Notes: a model not told the origin generated them from the sequence alone. DNA of 28,243 nucleotides from JAKAWM01 sp049966695 (GCA_049966695.1 JBMFUG010000027.1:1-28243), one strand, 5' to 3'; shown: positions 20,171 to 28,109, counted from the first letter of the stretch. Numbers and translations: made by a program.

Positions 20171-22774
20171 TCAACCGACCAGCACAACGCCACGTCGCAC
20201 GGTGGCCCCGCCGTCCACGAAGATCGTCTGGCCGGCCCCCAGGACGTGGCCCCGCTGGGCATTGAGCAAGTTCATAGCTCTGGAGCTCAAGTTGAGGTAG
20301 AAGGTGGCAGTGCCACCAGCTCCGATGCCGTAGCTCGCCTGGGCGAGCAAGATGTTATGGGACCAGAGCTTGATGGTGCCACGGCAGGCCGCGTTGGCAC
20401 AGTGCAGGCGCAAGCCGACCATGTTGTGGGAGACGTTGGCCCGGCCACCAGTCATGGCACTGATCGCCGGGCGGGGCGGGGGTGCCCCGACCAAGGTCAG
20501 CGAGTGGCGGACTGTAGCACCACCGTCCACGAAGATGGTCTGGCCGGCCCCCAGGACATGGTCCTTGGCTGAGTTGACGAGAGCCATAGCTCGAGCGCTT
20601 AGGTTGAGGAAGAAAGTGGCAGTGCCGCCAGCTCCGATGCCGTAGCTCGCCTGGGCGAGCAAGATGTTATGGGACCAGAGCTTGATGGTGCCACGGCAGG
20701 CCGCGTTGGCGCATTGCAAGCGCAAGCTCACCGAGCGGTTCGCAATGGTCGACTTTGACGTGAGGGCACTTACGACCGGGTGGGTAGGCGGCCTGGTGGT
20801 CGTCGTCGTGGGCGGGGTAGTGGTGGTAGGGGTAGTGGTGGTAGTCGTCGTGGGGGGGACCTGTGGAGCCACCAGGCCCTGGTCCCCGGCTGCTGTCGTG
20901 TTGGCAGCCTCGGTGTCTGCGCCCAGGTACAGGCTGTAGGTGCCCCCCGGCGGGTTCACCGTACCGGCCATCGTGAGCGTCAGCGACGCGCCAGCTGGCA
21001 CGGTGCTGGCTACCACGTAGGTGACGTCGTCTGTGCCTGCCCCGTACCTGGCTGTGAGCGTCTGGCTACCGGCAGAGGAGGCCAGGGTGGCAACTCCGGG
21101 GAACGACGTCCCTGAGGGGCCGAGGACCTCGATCGTGTCCGTACCGCCTACCAGGGTACTGGCGGTGCCGAAAGTGCCGATGACGTACGTGGCCAAAGCC
21201 CCTGCTGTGTTGGGGCTGACGCTGACAGTGGGCGAAGTCGTGGCTACGGCGGAAGCGACCACGTAGGCGGGAGCGTACGCTGGAGCGGGGTCGGAGCTGG
21301 TCTTTACCGAAAAACCGGTGCTTGCGCTGTAGGTCCCAGGAGCGGGGTTCAAGACGTTGTACACCTGCACGGTCAGCGTGTCGTTGTCCGACACGGTGAG
21401 GTTAGTGGTGAGCGTCAGGGTGTCGTTGCTGGAGACCGTCGACGTCGGCACCAGGCCGCTTAGGACTTGGCTGGCACCGGTGGTGTTGTCGGTCACGACG
21501 GCGCCGGAGGGGTTGGCAAAGGTGGTGCCGCTTGGACCTTCGAGGGTGATGGTCCCCCCGGGGGCCATGGCGCCGGTCGGCCCGACGTTGAAGCTTGCTG
21601 TGTAGGTGGCGCTCGACCCGGCGGTGTTCGTGGAAAGGCCGAGGGAGAGGTTGGTCACCGTCCCACCGAAGGTGACCGGCCCGGCAAAGTTGTAGGAGCC
21701 GTTCAACGTGACGACGAAATAGTCAGACTGGTTCGAAGACGGGTTGGTGCCAGTGGCGATGATGCTGAGCTGGTTGCCCGCGTAGACCTCGGACGGCACT
21801 GATAGCTGCAGGACGACGCCGCCTTGTGTCGTGCTCGCCCCGCTGACGGGCGAAGGGGTGCCGATGACGCTCAAGGTGGCTCCTGTCGTGGTGTCGACCA
21901 CGCTGTAGCCGCCCTGGCCGCCAGAGAACACGACGGTCCCCGTGCCGCCGTAGGGCAGGTCCGGGCACGGTGCAGCAGTGCTCTGGCAAGCCTGCAAAGT
22001 CATGGTTGCGGTACCAGGTGCGACTGCCACCGGTGCGGCCAGGCCGCTTATCTGGTAGGTGGCCCCGGTGTTCAGCGCGTAGGAGCTTGCCGTCACCGAC
22101 GAGCTGCCGGTCGACGCGACGATGCTGACGGCATTGCTACTGGCTTGCCAGGCGGTGCTGGCGCTGGTGCTGGCGTAGAACGTGTACGAGCCGTTCACTG
22201 GGTTGCTGGCGGCAAAGGTGAGCGTCAACGTGTCGCCAGCGTTGATGGTGCCGCTGCCGCCCAGGTACACGATGAGAGGCGCCGACTCGGCCTGGCTAAG
22301 AGAGCTCTCGGGTGTGGCTGGGGCGAGGTACCCGTTGGCGGTCGTCGCGGAGAAGACGTAACCAGTTGACTCGTCGACGACCCCCGCACCGGCTGAGGAG
22401 ATGGCAGACACGATCTTGTTGTACTGGCCGGCCGCGCTGGCGTCAGCGACCCTTATGTACGATGCGGCCGCCCGGTTGGTGCTTACAGTGAGGGCAGACG
22501 GCGTTACAAACGTCAGTTTGTAGTAGCCGGTGCCGGGGTAGGTGTTGGGGGAGACCGACGCGCTAAGGCCGCTTAGCGTCGCCGAGGCGCCGGCTATCGT
22601 ATAAGGCTGCGTCTCAAGAGGAGAGAACGCAGACGCGCCGGTGGCGGCGATGGCAGCCACGGCACCGAAACTGGCCATCGTGAGCGCCACGGCACCAGCT
22701 ACAAACCGTGCGCCCTTGTGGTCTCGCGGCCCTTCAGCTCGGGGAGCCACTTTACGCATCCTTATGCCACGCAT
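20171..22774 (-). CDS. Large secreted surface protein with Ig-like modules and duplicated C-terminal domain
   Basis: 867 residues from ATG 22774, with GGAGGTGG 8 bases upstream. The N-terminus is a basic segment then a hydrophobic signal (FVAGAVALTMASFGAVAAIAATGASAF). Residues about 50-635 are Ser/Thr/Gly/Val-rich with repeated beta-sandwich-like modules (GDTLTLTF, YTFYASTS, NGSYNFAG, and similar 'sNtAG..atYv' strands), suggesting Ig-like extracellular domains. Residues 640-666 are a Pro/Thr linker. Two copies of a domain of about 97 residues end the protein (667-763 and 771-867), each with a CANAACRG cysteine pair and HVLGAGQTIFVDGGATVR. No sortase signal or transmembrane anchor is seen. I do not recognise the family; a cell-envelope or adhesion role is inference. 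Confidence 0.75.
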   Translation of the reverse strand: MRGIRMRKVAPRAEGPRDHKGARFVAGAVALTMASFGAVAAIAATGASAFSPLETQPYTIAGASATLSGLSASVSPNTYPGTGYYKLTFVTPSALTVSTNRAAASYIRVADASAAGQYNKIVSAISSAGAGVVDESTGYVFSATTANGYLAPATPESSLSQAESAPLIVYLGGSGTINAGDTLTLTFAASNPVNGSYTFYASTSASTAWQASSNAVSIVASTGSSSVTASSYALNTGATYQISGLAAPVAVAPGTATMTLQACQSTAAPCPDLPYGGTGTVVFSGGQGGYSVVDTTTGATLSVIGTPSPVSGASTTQGGVVLQLSVPSEVYAGNQLSIIATGTNPSSNQSDYFVVTLNGSYNFAGPVTFGGTVTNLSLGLSTNTAGSSATYTASFNVGPTGAMAPGGTITLEGPSGTTFANPSGAVVTDNTTGASQVLSGLVPTSTVSSNDTLTLTTNLTVSDNDTLTVQVYNVLNPAPGTYSASTGFSVKTSSDPAPAYAPAYVVASAVATTSPTVSVSPNTAGALATYVIGTFGTASTLVGGTDTIEVLGPSGTSFPGVATLASSAGSQTLTARYGAGTDDVTYVVASTVPAGASLTLTMAGTVNPPGGTYSLYLGADTEAANTTAAGDQGLVAPQVPPTTTTTTTPTTTTPPTTTTTRPPTHPVVSALTSKSTIANRSVSLRLQCANAACRGTIKLWSHNILLAQASYGIGAGGTATFFLNLSARAMALVNSAKDHVLGAGQTIFVDGGATVRHSLTLVGAPPPRPAISAMTGGRANVSHNMVGLRLHCANAACRGTIKLWSHNILLAQASYGIGAGGTATFYLNLSSRAMNLLNAQRGHVLGAGQTIFVDGGATVRRGVVLVG
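20316..20398. repeat. 83-bp perfect repeat, copy 1 (surface protein C-terminal domain B)
   Basis: Identical over 83 bases to 20628-20710, 312 bases (104 codons) away, so both copies are in frame. Flanking sequence in the two domains is diverged, which points to recent duplication with local homogenisation. Confidence 0.9.
20628..20710. repeat. 83-bp perfect repeat, copy 2 (surface protein C-terminal domain A)
   Basis: Partner of 20316-20398. It codes for the stretch from CANAACRG to the YGIGAGG loop. Confidence 0.9.
20777..20857. repeat. Low-complexity Thr/Pro linker tract in the surface protein gene
   Basis: GGT/GGTAGT/GTCGTC-type triplets encode a 27-residue Pro/Thr linker (residues 640-666). 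Such tracts can change length by slippage in units of three. In the protein it separates the Ig-like part from the duplicated domains. Confidence 0.7.
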
Positions 22775-23024
22775 ACTTGTGCCACCTCCACGGCGAGACA
22801 GTTGAAGGCAACGCTACCAGGGCATGTGAGCGGCTTAGGTTCGCGCTGCACAGCTGTTGGCATCACAACAGTTGCCAGTTGCGAGGGCGCCAGCCGTGGC
22901 GGCCGTACGACTGCGACGAGCCGCCTGCCCGCACCGCGGGCCGCCCGCCGCAGCTAAGACCGTAACCGTAGCCCATCAGTACAAAATAACCGTGGAGCCC
23001 CAACGACTGGTTCCCAGCATATTT

Positions 23025-23037
23025 CGTCACAGTGACG
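23025..23037. promoter_or_regulatory. Palindrome cgtcacagtgacg in the divergent intergenic region
   Basis: A perfect 13-base palindrome in the 389 bases between the surface protein (starts 22774, minus) and the small membrane protein (starts 23164, plus). Read on the minus strand it matches the site at 16516-16526 through GTCACTGTGACG and a following A-rich stretch. Apart from this and a candidate promoter I see nothing in the region. Confidence 0.4.
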
Positions 23038-23099
23038 CAATATGGCACGCAGCACGGGGAAAGAGGCAGACGGCGCAAGAAAGCCGAGCGACAGGCTCC

Positions 23100-23129
23100 T
23101 TGGGCACGAGGGCTGCTTCGCGCTACATT
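23100..23129 (+). promoter_or_regulatory. Candidate promoter of the small membrane protein gene
   Basis: TTGGGC (23100-23105), an 18-base spacer and TACATT (23124-23129, TANNNT type) lie 34 bases before the ATG at 23164. Pattern match only. Confidence 0.4.
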
Positions 23130-23163
23130 CGCTCCAGGGAACTAAGGCCACAGGAGGACTTCG

Positions 23164-23367
23164 ATGCACCAAGCGGCCAGCCAGGCGGTCCTGGCAGCCA
23201 TCAGCAAGCACCAAATAGCCGGGATCGTCGCAGTTGTCGCCGCCGTCCTCCTTTTCATTGCCGGGGGCTTCAAGGTCGCCAGCAGGGCGGCTGGCGCTGC
23301 GCTGCTGCCTGCGCTTGGTGTCCTGGCGGTGATAGTCGCGGTCCTAATGTTCACGCGAGCCGTCTAA
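23164..23367 (+). CDS. Small two-helix membrane protein
   Basis: 67 residues with a near-ideal ribosome site (AGGAGG) 6 bases before the ATG, which is the main reason to accept so short a gene. Two hydrophobic helices are visible, about residues 18-35 (IAGIVAVVAAVLLFIAGG) and 45-63 (AALLPALGVLAVIVAVLMF), joined by a short basic loop (FKVASRAAG). The N-terminal 16 residues may be an amphipathic helix. No family is recognised and no function can be given. It is divergent from the large secreted protein gene and could share its control region. Confidence 0.7.
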   Translation: MHQAASQAVLAAISKHQIAGIVAVVAAVLLFIAGGFKVASRAAGAALLPALGVLAVIVAVLMFTRAV

Positions 23368-23409
23368 GCGCCCCTGGGCGCGCCCGCGCCGCCTTGCCTG
23401 GGTGGGCGC
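23368..23409 (+). terminator. GC-rich hairpin directly after the small membrane protein gene
   Basis: The stop codon at 23365-23367 is followed at once by gcgccc repeats (23368-23373, 23380-23385) that can pair with gggcgc at 23376-23381 or 23404-23409. These alternative stems suit a terminator, without a T-run. I see no gene in the remaining 250 bases up to the convergent MtaB-like gene. Confidence 0.4.
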
Positions 23410-23656
23410 TGCTCTCATTGCAGGAGGTCACTTTCAACGGCCTAGCCCTCTGTCGAGGCCCGCCGATAATGTCCGTTATGTCAAGTTGTACTCGCGCCGA
23501 GGCTGGGTCGGGAACCTTTGGGGACCGATCTGCCGTGTGCGCATGGTGCTGTGAGGACGACAACGCTGTGGCTGGTTTGCTGCGGAGCTATTGGTGGGCG
23601 GGGTCTCGGTCCTTCGCTGGTCGCCGGCGCGGCCGGGCCACTGTCGTCCACCTGCG

Positions 23657-25033
23657 TCATGGCTCGATGCCGTACTGGTCGAGGCGCACCTTTTTCGGGT
23701 CGGCGCGTGCGACCATTTCCTCGGTCAGGCGGCCTTCGTCTTCGGGCAGCTGGTCGGCCTGCCTGGATAGCCGCTCGAGCCAGTTGCGCTCGGCCTTCCT
23801 CAAGTGCAAAGCTCCGTCGGCTTCGCCCTGGCGGAGGACGGCCAGGGTCGAAAGCGTCGCCCGACGTGCACGTAGGTACGGGGTCGGCTCGGCAATGATC
23901 TCTCCTGCGAGGTTCAGGGCTATATCGGGGCGCAACACGTAGGCTTGAGGGTCGTTGGCTTGGTCGCTCGCCACAAATAGGTCCCGTAGTAGGGCTTCCT
24001 GGCCAGCCTTGGTGGCTTCGTTCATGAGGCGCGTGGCGTACGCGAGCTGCTCCATGGACACGGTCGGGGCCATGGCGCCGAGGAGCTTGACGTTTTGGAC
24101 AGACTCGTTGCTCCACAGGTCGGCGACAGCCTTGGCGATGTTGCCTATTGGGGAGAGGTGGGCGCAGGCTGCCTCGGCCCCCTCGAGCGCCATCGGGTAG
24201 CCGGTTATCGCCTTCAGGTACACGTTCTCGTAGGCACAGTCCTTGCCTGGCCCGAGCGCCCCTTGCTCGTAGGCCACAAGGCTCCTCGGCACTCCGACCA
24301 CCCGGACGACGGCTGCCAGTACCTTTGGGATATGGCCGCTGTCAGCCAGCGCCATAGCAGTATTGGCGAAACCGCAGGCGCTGTCCCCCGCTGGGAGCGC
24401 CTTGTGCTTGGCCGAGAGCGCGACGATGGTGCCCCAGAGCTCGGCCATGTCCCGGCTCGCCAGCACCCCGAGAGCGAAGACCGAGCCCGCCAGGTCGCCC
24501 ATGAGCAGGGCGTCGTCGTGGAGCTCCTTGCCGCCGGTGCTCTCAATCGACAGCAAGTCGGCCCCTGCCTGTGCGCACAGCTCGAAGGTGGCCAGCATCT
24601 TTTGCCACTCTTCGCCCTCGTGCATGAGCGGCGGGCGCACGAAGTCCCGGATGTCGTTGGGGGTCACCCTCAAGGCGCACTTAAGCCCGTCGCTGGCCGC
24701 GTGACGGTCCAGTACGGCCCGCAAGGTGGCGGTCACCTCAGCGCCCCACTCGGGCTGCCGGGTGAGGTCGGGCAGCAGTTCTAGCTCCATGACGAGCCCC
24801 GGCACCGCCAGGGCAACAGCACGAGCGCAGGTCTCCTCAGCCATCTGGGTGTACTCTTGGAGCACCTGGGCCATGGTGGCCCCGTTCACCTGCATCGGCG
24901 GCAGCGTGAAGTTCAGCTCTGGGTACACGGTGCCGGCGCCGAGCCTCAGGCCGTTGCCGACCTCCAGGGGACTTGGGCAACGGCCGAAGACGAAGCTGCC
25001 AAGGTCATCGACTGCTAAGTGCGTGTACTTCAC
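23657..25033 (-). CDS. mtaB: MtaB-like methanol:corrinoid protein methyltransferase
   Basis: 458 residues from GTG 25033 (GTGAGG about 8 bases upstream), against about 460 in Methanosarcina MtaB. The protein moves a methyl group from methanol to the cobalt of a corrinoid protein, using zinc to activate the substrate. Residues equivalent to the three MtaB zinc ligands are all present: E164 in LLSIESTGGKE, C220 in AGDSACGFANTAMA, and C266 in GALGPGKDCAYENVYLKAITG. Other matches are PRSLVAYE, MALEGAEAACAH and DLWSNESVQN. It is the last gene of a five-gene leftward operon with a corrinoid protein, an activation-domain protein, a URO-D protein and a RACo-like protein. A different methyl donor is possible, but the family is well supported. 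Confidence 0.9.
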   Translation of the reverse strand: MKYTHLAVDDLGSFVFGRCPSPLEVGNGLRLGAGTVYPELNFTLPPMQVNGATMAQVLQEYTQMAEETCARAVALAVPGLVMELELLPDLTRQPEWGAEVTATLRAVLDRHAASDGLKCALRVTPNDIRDFVRPPLMHEGEEWQKMLATFELCAQAGADLLSIESTGGKELHDDALLMGDLAGSVFALGVLASRDMAELWGTIVALSAKHKALPAGDSACGFANTAMALADSGHIPKVLAAVVRVVGVPRSLVAYEQGALGPGKDCAYENVYLKAITGYPMALEGAEAACAHLSPIGNIAKAVADLWSNESVQNVKLLGAMAPTVSMEQLAYATRLMNEATKAGQEALLRDLFVASDQANDPQAYVLRPDIALNLAGEIIAEPTPYLRARRATLSTLAVLRQGEADGALHLRKAERNWLERLSRQADQLPEDEGRLTEEMVARADPKKVRLDQYGIEP

Positions 25034-25060
25034 GCTGATTGCCTCACTTTCAATTGGGCG

Positions 25061-25097
25061 TGGTGCCAAAAGGCTCCATGAGGCCTTTTGGTGACCA
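25061..25097 (-). promoter_or_regulatory. Strong intercistronic hairpin before the MtaB-like gene
   Basis: ccaaaaggc (25066-25074) pairs perfectly with gccttttgg (25083-25091) around an 8-base loop, and outer tggt/acca (25061-25064 and 25094-25097) extend it. It lies in the only sizeable gap of the operon, about 30 bases before the GTG start of the MtaB-like gene. No T-run follows in the direction of transcription, so mRNA processing or stabilisation is likelier than termination. Confidence 0.5.
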
Positions 25098-25114
25098 GCG
25101 CAGGAGCAGGGGCT

Positions 25115-25906
25115 TCAGGCTATAGACGGGGCGCGTCGTTGTCGGTAACGGCAGGTGGCGGCCACGGCGCAGTAGTCACAGGGCTCGCCCGATCGGCCCA
25201 GGTCTCCCCCAATGCCGACCACGAGGGAGGTCGATTTTTGGGGCAGCATCATGAAGCTTTCTGTCAGGCTCACACCTATAGACGCTGCGTCGACCAGTGA
25301 GAAGATCTGACGCTGGCCGGCTGCCAGCGGCCAGCCGACCATGCCCGGGCTGAAAGGCGTGGTGGTGAGCGACCCCCCGGCTTTTGCCTGGTCGCCCACT
25401 GTTTGGCACAGCGCCGCCACCAGCAGGTCGACCGCTGCGGTGCCCAAAGCGTCAAGTGCGGCGCTCAGGGCCAAGTCCCGGCCCGAGCACTCGGAAGCAG
25501 CCGCTTCGAGGGCGGGCCCGACCGTGCAAATAGCCACGAGCACGTGCTCGGCCCGGTGCAGCTGCTTGGCGACAAGCGGCCCCGCCAGGTAACGTCCCTC
25601 TCCGAGACGAAGCCGTTCGTGGCTGAGCCCCTCGACCGCGTAGGACGCAGCCACCACGGCCGGTTGCAGCAACCCTTCGGCGGCCACGAGGGCCTGTCTG
25701 GCAACCTCTACGACAGAGGGGCGCTTGCGTGCACGTCCTGGGTCTGTGCCGAGCGCCCGCAGCAGCGCCTCGACATCGGGGCGCAGGTCCCAGTCGCGCA
25801 GGACCAACCCAACGTTGGCCGGCGCCTCGCCGGGCCCTGTAGCGCCAAGGTGCGAGCCAAGGGCCCATGCGCCGCCTTGGGTGCTAGCTCTACCGAAAGC
25901 GCTCAC
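25115..25906 (-). CDS. Stand-alone MetH activation-domain-like (AdoMet-binding) protein
   Basis: 263 residues. The second half matches the vitamin B12-dependent methionine synthase activation domain family: TTPFSPGMVGWPLAAGQRQI, then FSLVDAASIGVSLTESFMMLPQKSTSLVVGIG. In MetH this domain binds AdoMet and allows reductive remethylation of inactive cob(II)alamin. The C-terminus ends in a cysteine cluster, CDYCAVAATC followed by RYR, which may hold a metal or Fe-S centre. Such small proteins often occur beside corrinoid proteins and methyltransferases. Start is GTG 25906, without a strong ribosome site, 19 bases after the corrinoid gene. A role in reactivating or handling the corrinoid protein next door is inferred. 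Confidence 0.8.
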   Translation of the reverse strand: MSAFGRASTQGGAWALGSHLGATGPGEAPANVGLVLRDWDLRPDVEALLRALGTDPGRARKRPSVVEVARQALVAAEGLLQPAVVAASYAVEGLSHERLRLGEGRYLAGPLVAKQLHRAEHVLVAICTVGPALEAAASECSGRDLALSAALDALGTAAVDLLVAALCQTVGDQAKAGGSLTTTPFSPGMVGWPLAAGQRQIFSLVDAASIGVSLTESFMMLPQKSTSLVVGIGGDLGRSGEPCDYCAVAATCRYRQRRAPSIA

Positions 25907-25925
25907 GTTGCCATCGCGCCATCGC

Positions 25926-26564
25926 TTATACCCCCAAGAGCTCTTTTACCTTGCGCACGGCCTTGGAGGCGTCAGGTGCGTAGCCGTCAGCGCCGATCTG
26001 GTCTGCGAAAGACTGCGTGATCGGCGCCCCACCTACCACCACACGGACTTTGTCGCGTAGCCCAGCTTCCCTGAGCGCCTCTATGACCGCCTTCATGTTC
26101 AGCATCGTCGTGGTGAGCAAGGCTGACATCGCCACTACGTCCGCGCCGGCCCGTGCCGCTTCTACGAAGCGCTCCGGTGAGACGTCTGTGCCCAGGTTCA
26201 GCACTTTGAAGCCAGAGCCCTCGAGCATGATCGACACCAGGTTCTTGCCGATCTCGTGCAGGTCGCCCTGCACGGTGCCTATAGCGACGGTCCCCTCTCC
26301 GCCCGCTTGGTGCTCCTCGGAGGCAAGGTGGGGCTTTAGGACTTCTAGGGCTGCGTTCATGGCGCGCGCAGACACGAGCATCTCTGGCACGAAGATCTCC
26401 CCCTCCTCGAAAAGCTGGCCGACTTCTTGCATGGCGGAGATCAGGGCGTTTTGCAAGATGACGTCGGCCGAGGTGCCCTCGTCGAGGCCTTGGGCTGCCA
26501 AGGTGGCGGCCAGCTTCGCCTGGCCGTCGACCACCGCTTGGCGCAGCTCCTCTAGTACTGGCAT
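25926..26564 (-). CDS. Corrinoid (B12-binding) methyl-carrier protein, MtaC/MtbC type
   Basis: 212 residues, the usual length. An N-terminal four-helix 'cap' domain (residues 1-85, with LFEEGEIFVPEMLVSARAMN) is followed by a Rossmann-like B12-binding domain. The cobalt-ligand motif DxHxxG is present as D101-L-H103-E-I-G106 in GDLHEIGKNLVSIMLEGSGF, with SALLTTTM and VVVGGAPIT as the further cobalamin-contact segments. It accepts a methyl group on cobalt from the MtaB-like protein and delivers it to an acceptor enzyme. The ATG has a perfect AAGGAGG (complement of 26569-26575) 5 bases upstream, the strongest ribosome site in this operon, fitting high demand for the carrier. It lies 39 bases after the URO-D gene. 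Confidence 0.95.
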   Translation of the reverse strand: MPVLEELRQAVVDGQAKLAATLAAQGLDEGTSADVILQNALISAMQEVGQLFEEGEIFVPEMLVSARAMNAALEVLKPHLASEEHQAGGEGTVAIGTVQGDLHEIGKNLVSIMLEGSGFKVLNLGTDVSPERFVEAARAGADVVAMSALLTTTMLNMKAVIEALREAGLRDKVRVVVGGAPITQSFADQIGADGYAPDASKAVRKVKELLGV

Positions 26565-26603
26565 GGTTCCTCCTTGTCGCGTTGGCCGGCCGTGCCGGGG
26601 CCC

Positions 26604-28109
26604 TTAGTAGTTACGGAAGTCGTCCACTGCTTGGTACAAGGCGACCAAGTTCTCGACCGGGACCCCCGCTTGGACGTTGTGGACGGTGCTGAAGACAAAG
26701 CCGCCTCCTTCCCCGAAGGTCTCGATGCGCTCGCGCACCATGGCCCGTACTTCCTCCGGGGTGCCGAAGGGCAGTACCTGCTGGGTGTCTATGCCGCCGC
26801 CCCAAAAAGTCACCCTGTCGCCGTAGCGCTGCTCCAAGGCCTCTGGGGCCATCTTGGCGGCAGAGGTCTGCACCGGGTTCAGGGCGTCAAAGCCAGCGTC
26901 CACGATGTCGTCGAGCAGGTCCCAGACCGACCCGCACGANNNNNNNNNNNNNNNNNNNNNNNNNNNNNNNNNNNNNNNNNNNNNNNNNNNNNNNNNNNNN
27001 NNNNNNNNNNNNNNNNNNNNNNNNNNNNNNNNNNNNNNNGAGGTCTGCACCGGGTTCAGGGCGTCAAAGCCAGCGTCCACGATGTCGTCGAGCAGGTCCC
27101 AGACCGACCCGCACGAGTGGATGAAGGTCTTCCATGCAGTGTGCTCGTGCACCCAGGAGTTGACCCGGGCATGGAAGGGCTTGAACAGCTTCCGGTAGGT
27201 GCGCGGCGAGACTAGCGGGCCGAGCTGGGCCCCGAAGTCCGTGCCGGTCACGAAGACGACAGAGACCTTGTCGCCCACCGCCTGGTAGACGCGCTCCAAG
27301 TTGGCGAGCCCTATCTCGCACTGGCGCTCGAAGACCGACCAGATGTGCTCAGGGCGCTCCGAGAGGCTCACGTACCATTCCTCGACGCCACGGATTCCCT
27401 TCACGTGGCGCAGCTGCATGGCCGGCACTAGGGCCACGTCGCCGAAACCTGTGTCGCCCAGGCTCAAGAGCACGGCCTTGCCTGTTCGGTACTGGCGTTC
27501 GACTTCAGCTTTTACGTAGGCGAGGTCGTCCTCGCTTATAGGGCCGAACTCCTCCAGGTTGTCCTCTACGTCCAAGTGCTCGTCGTCAAGGGGGCCCTGG
27601 CGCTCCAGGGCGTCGAAGTAAAAGCCGCCCTTTGGCATGCGTGCCGAGGGGGGCACAGAGGTGTCGCCTGCGGGGTACTGGTAGATGCTGCCGTCTGGGC
27701 CTGGCTCGGTGTTGAACAGCCCGGGCACCAGCACGGGGGTGCCGTCGAACAGCTCCCAGGGCTTCCAGTCCTCGTTCGGGAAGCCGAACATGTTGTCGCG
27801 GCGGCCGACGCCCACCACGTCTACCCCTAGCGCCTCGGCTAGGTCAGGTTTCACCTCGCCCAGCACCTGGTAGGGCTCGACGACCTTGACCGGGGTGCCA
27901 GGGGGGTCTAGGCCTAGCGCTTGGCGCAGGCGGTAAACGGAGCTCGCGTGCATGCCCGTTACCAAGCTCCCGCCCAAGTCGAGCGGGACCTTGTCGCCTT
28001 GGCGGTGCGCCAGCGCCATGTGCACTCTTTGCCTGGACAAGGCGGCGCCCCCCTGCCCTTGGCTGCTCGCGTCGCCAGGGCCCTTCTCGCTATCGTCCGG
28101 TGTGCTCAC
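26604..28109 (-). CDS. URO-D family methyltransferase-like protein (interrupted by an assembly gap)
   Basis: The frame runs 501 codons, but 100 of its bases are Ns and 77 are a copy of flanking sequence. Removing both leaves an uninterrupted protein of about 442 residues. The sequence (KVPLDLGGSLVTGMHASSVY, FGFPNEDWKPWELFDGTPVL, FVTGTDFGAQLGPLVSP, FIHSCGSVWDLLDDI, FWGGGIDTQQVLPFGTPEEV) belongs to the large uroporphyrinogen decarboxylase-like family that includes MtaA. The HxC zinc motif is H331-S-C333; the later cysteine position of MtaA reads His (STVHNVQ) here. It could be the acceptor methyltransferase or a second donor enzyme. Start is GTG 28109, overlapping the stop of the upstream gene (GTGA), with AAGGGG about 8 bases before it. 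Confidence 0.85.
   Translation of the reverse strand: MSTPDDSEKGPGDASSQGQGGAALSRQRVHMALAHRQGDKVPLDLGGSLVTGMHASSVYRLRQALGLDPPGTPVKVVEPYQVLGEVKPDLAEALGVDVVGVGRRDNMFGFPNEDWKPWELFDGTPVLVPGLFNTEPGPDGSIYQYPAGDTSVPPSARMPKGGFYFDALERQGPLDDEHLDVEDNLEEFGPISEDDLAYVKAEVERQYRTGKAVLLSLGDTGFGDVALVPAMQLRHVKGIRGVEEWYVSLSERPEHIWSVFERQCEIGLANLERVYQAVGDKVSVVFVTGTDFGAQLGPLVSPRTYRKLFKPFHARVNSWVHEHTAWKTFIHSCGSVWDLLDDIVDAGFDALNPVQTXXXXXXXXXXXXXXXXXXXXXXXXXXXXXXXXXXSCGSVWDLLDDIVDAGFDALNPVQTSAAKMAPEALEQRYGDRVTFWGGGIDTQQVLPFGTPEEVRAMVRERIETFGEGGGFVFSTVHNVQAGVPVENLVALYQAVDDFRNY
26863..26939. repeat. 77-bp duplicate at the left edge of the N gap
   Basis: Identical to 27040-27116 over 77 bases, which abut the N run on each side. 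This is the pattern of two contigs that overlap but were joined with a placeholder gap, so one copy is probably an artefact. Confidence 0.9.
26940..27039. other. 100-base N run (scaffold gap)
   Basis: Exactly 100 Ns, a conventional placeholder length. It lies within the URO-D family gene. The gap plus duplicate (177 bases) is a multiple of three, which is why the frame appears open through it. Confidence 0.97.
27040..27116. repeat. 77-bp duplicate at the right edge of the N gap
   Basis: Partner of 26863-26939. It encodes the HSCG zinc-motif region and the following helix of the URO-D protein. Confidence 0.9.

Noticed and set aside
22857..23942. 361-codon plus-strand open frame
   Set aside because: It spans an intergenic region, runs out of frame through the small membrane protein gene and then antisense to the MtaB-like gene. 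No domain is recognisable.
26863..27116. Internal duplication of the URO-D zinc-motif region
   Set aside because: The copies are identical and abut a 100-N placeholder, which indicates unmerged contig ends and not a real domain duplication.
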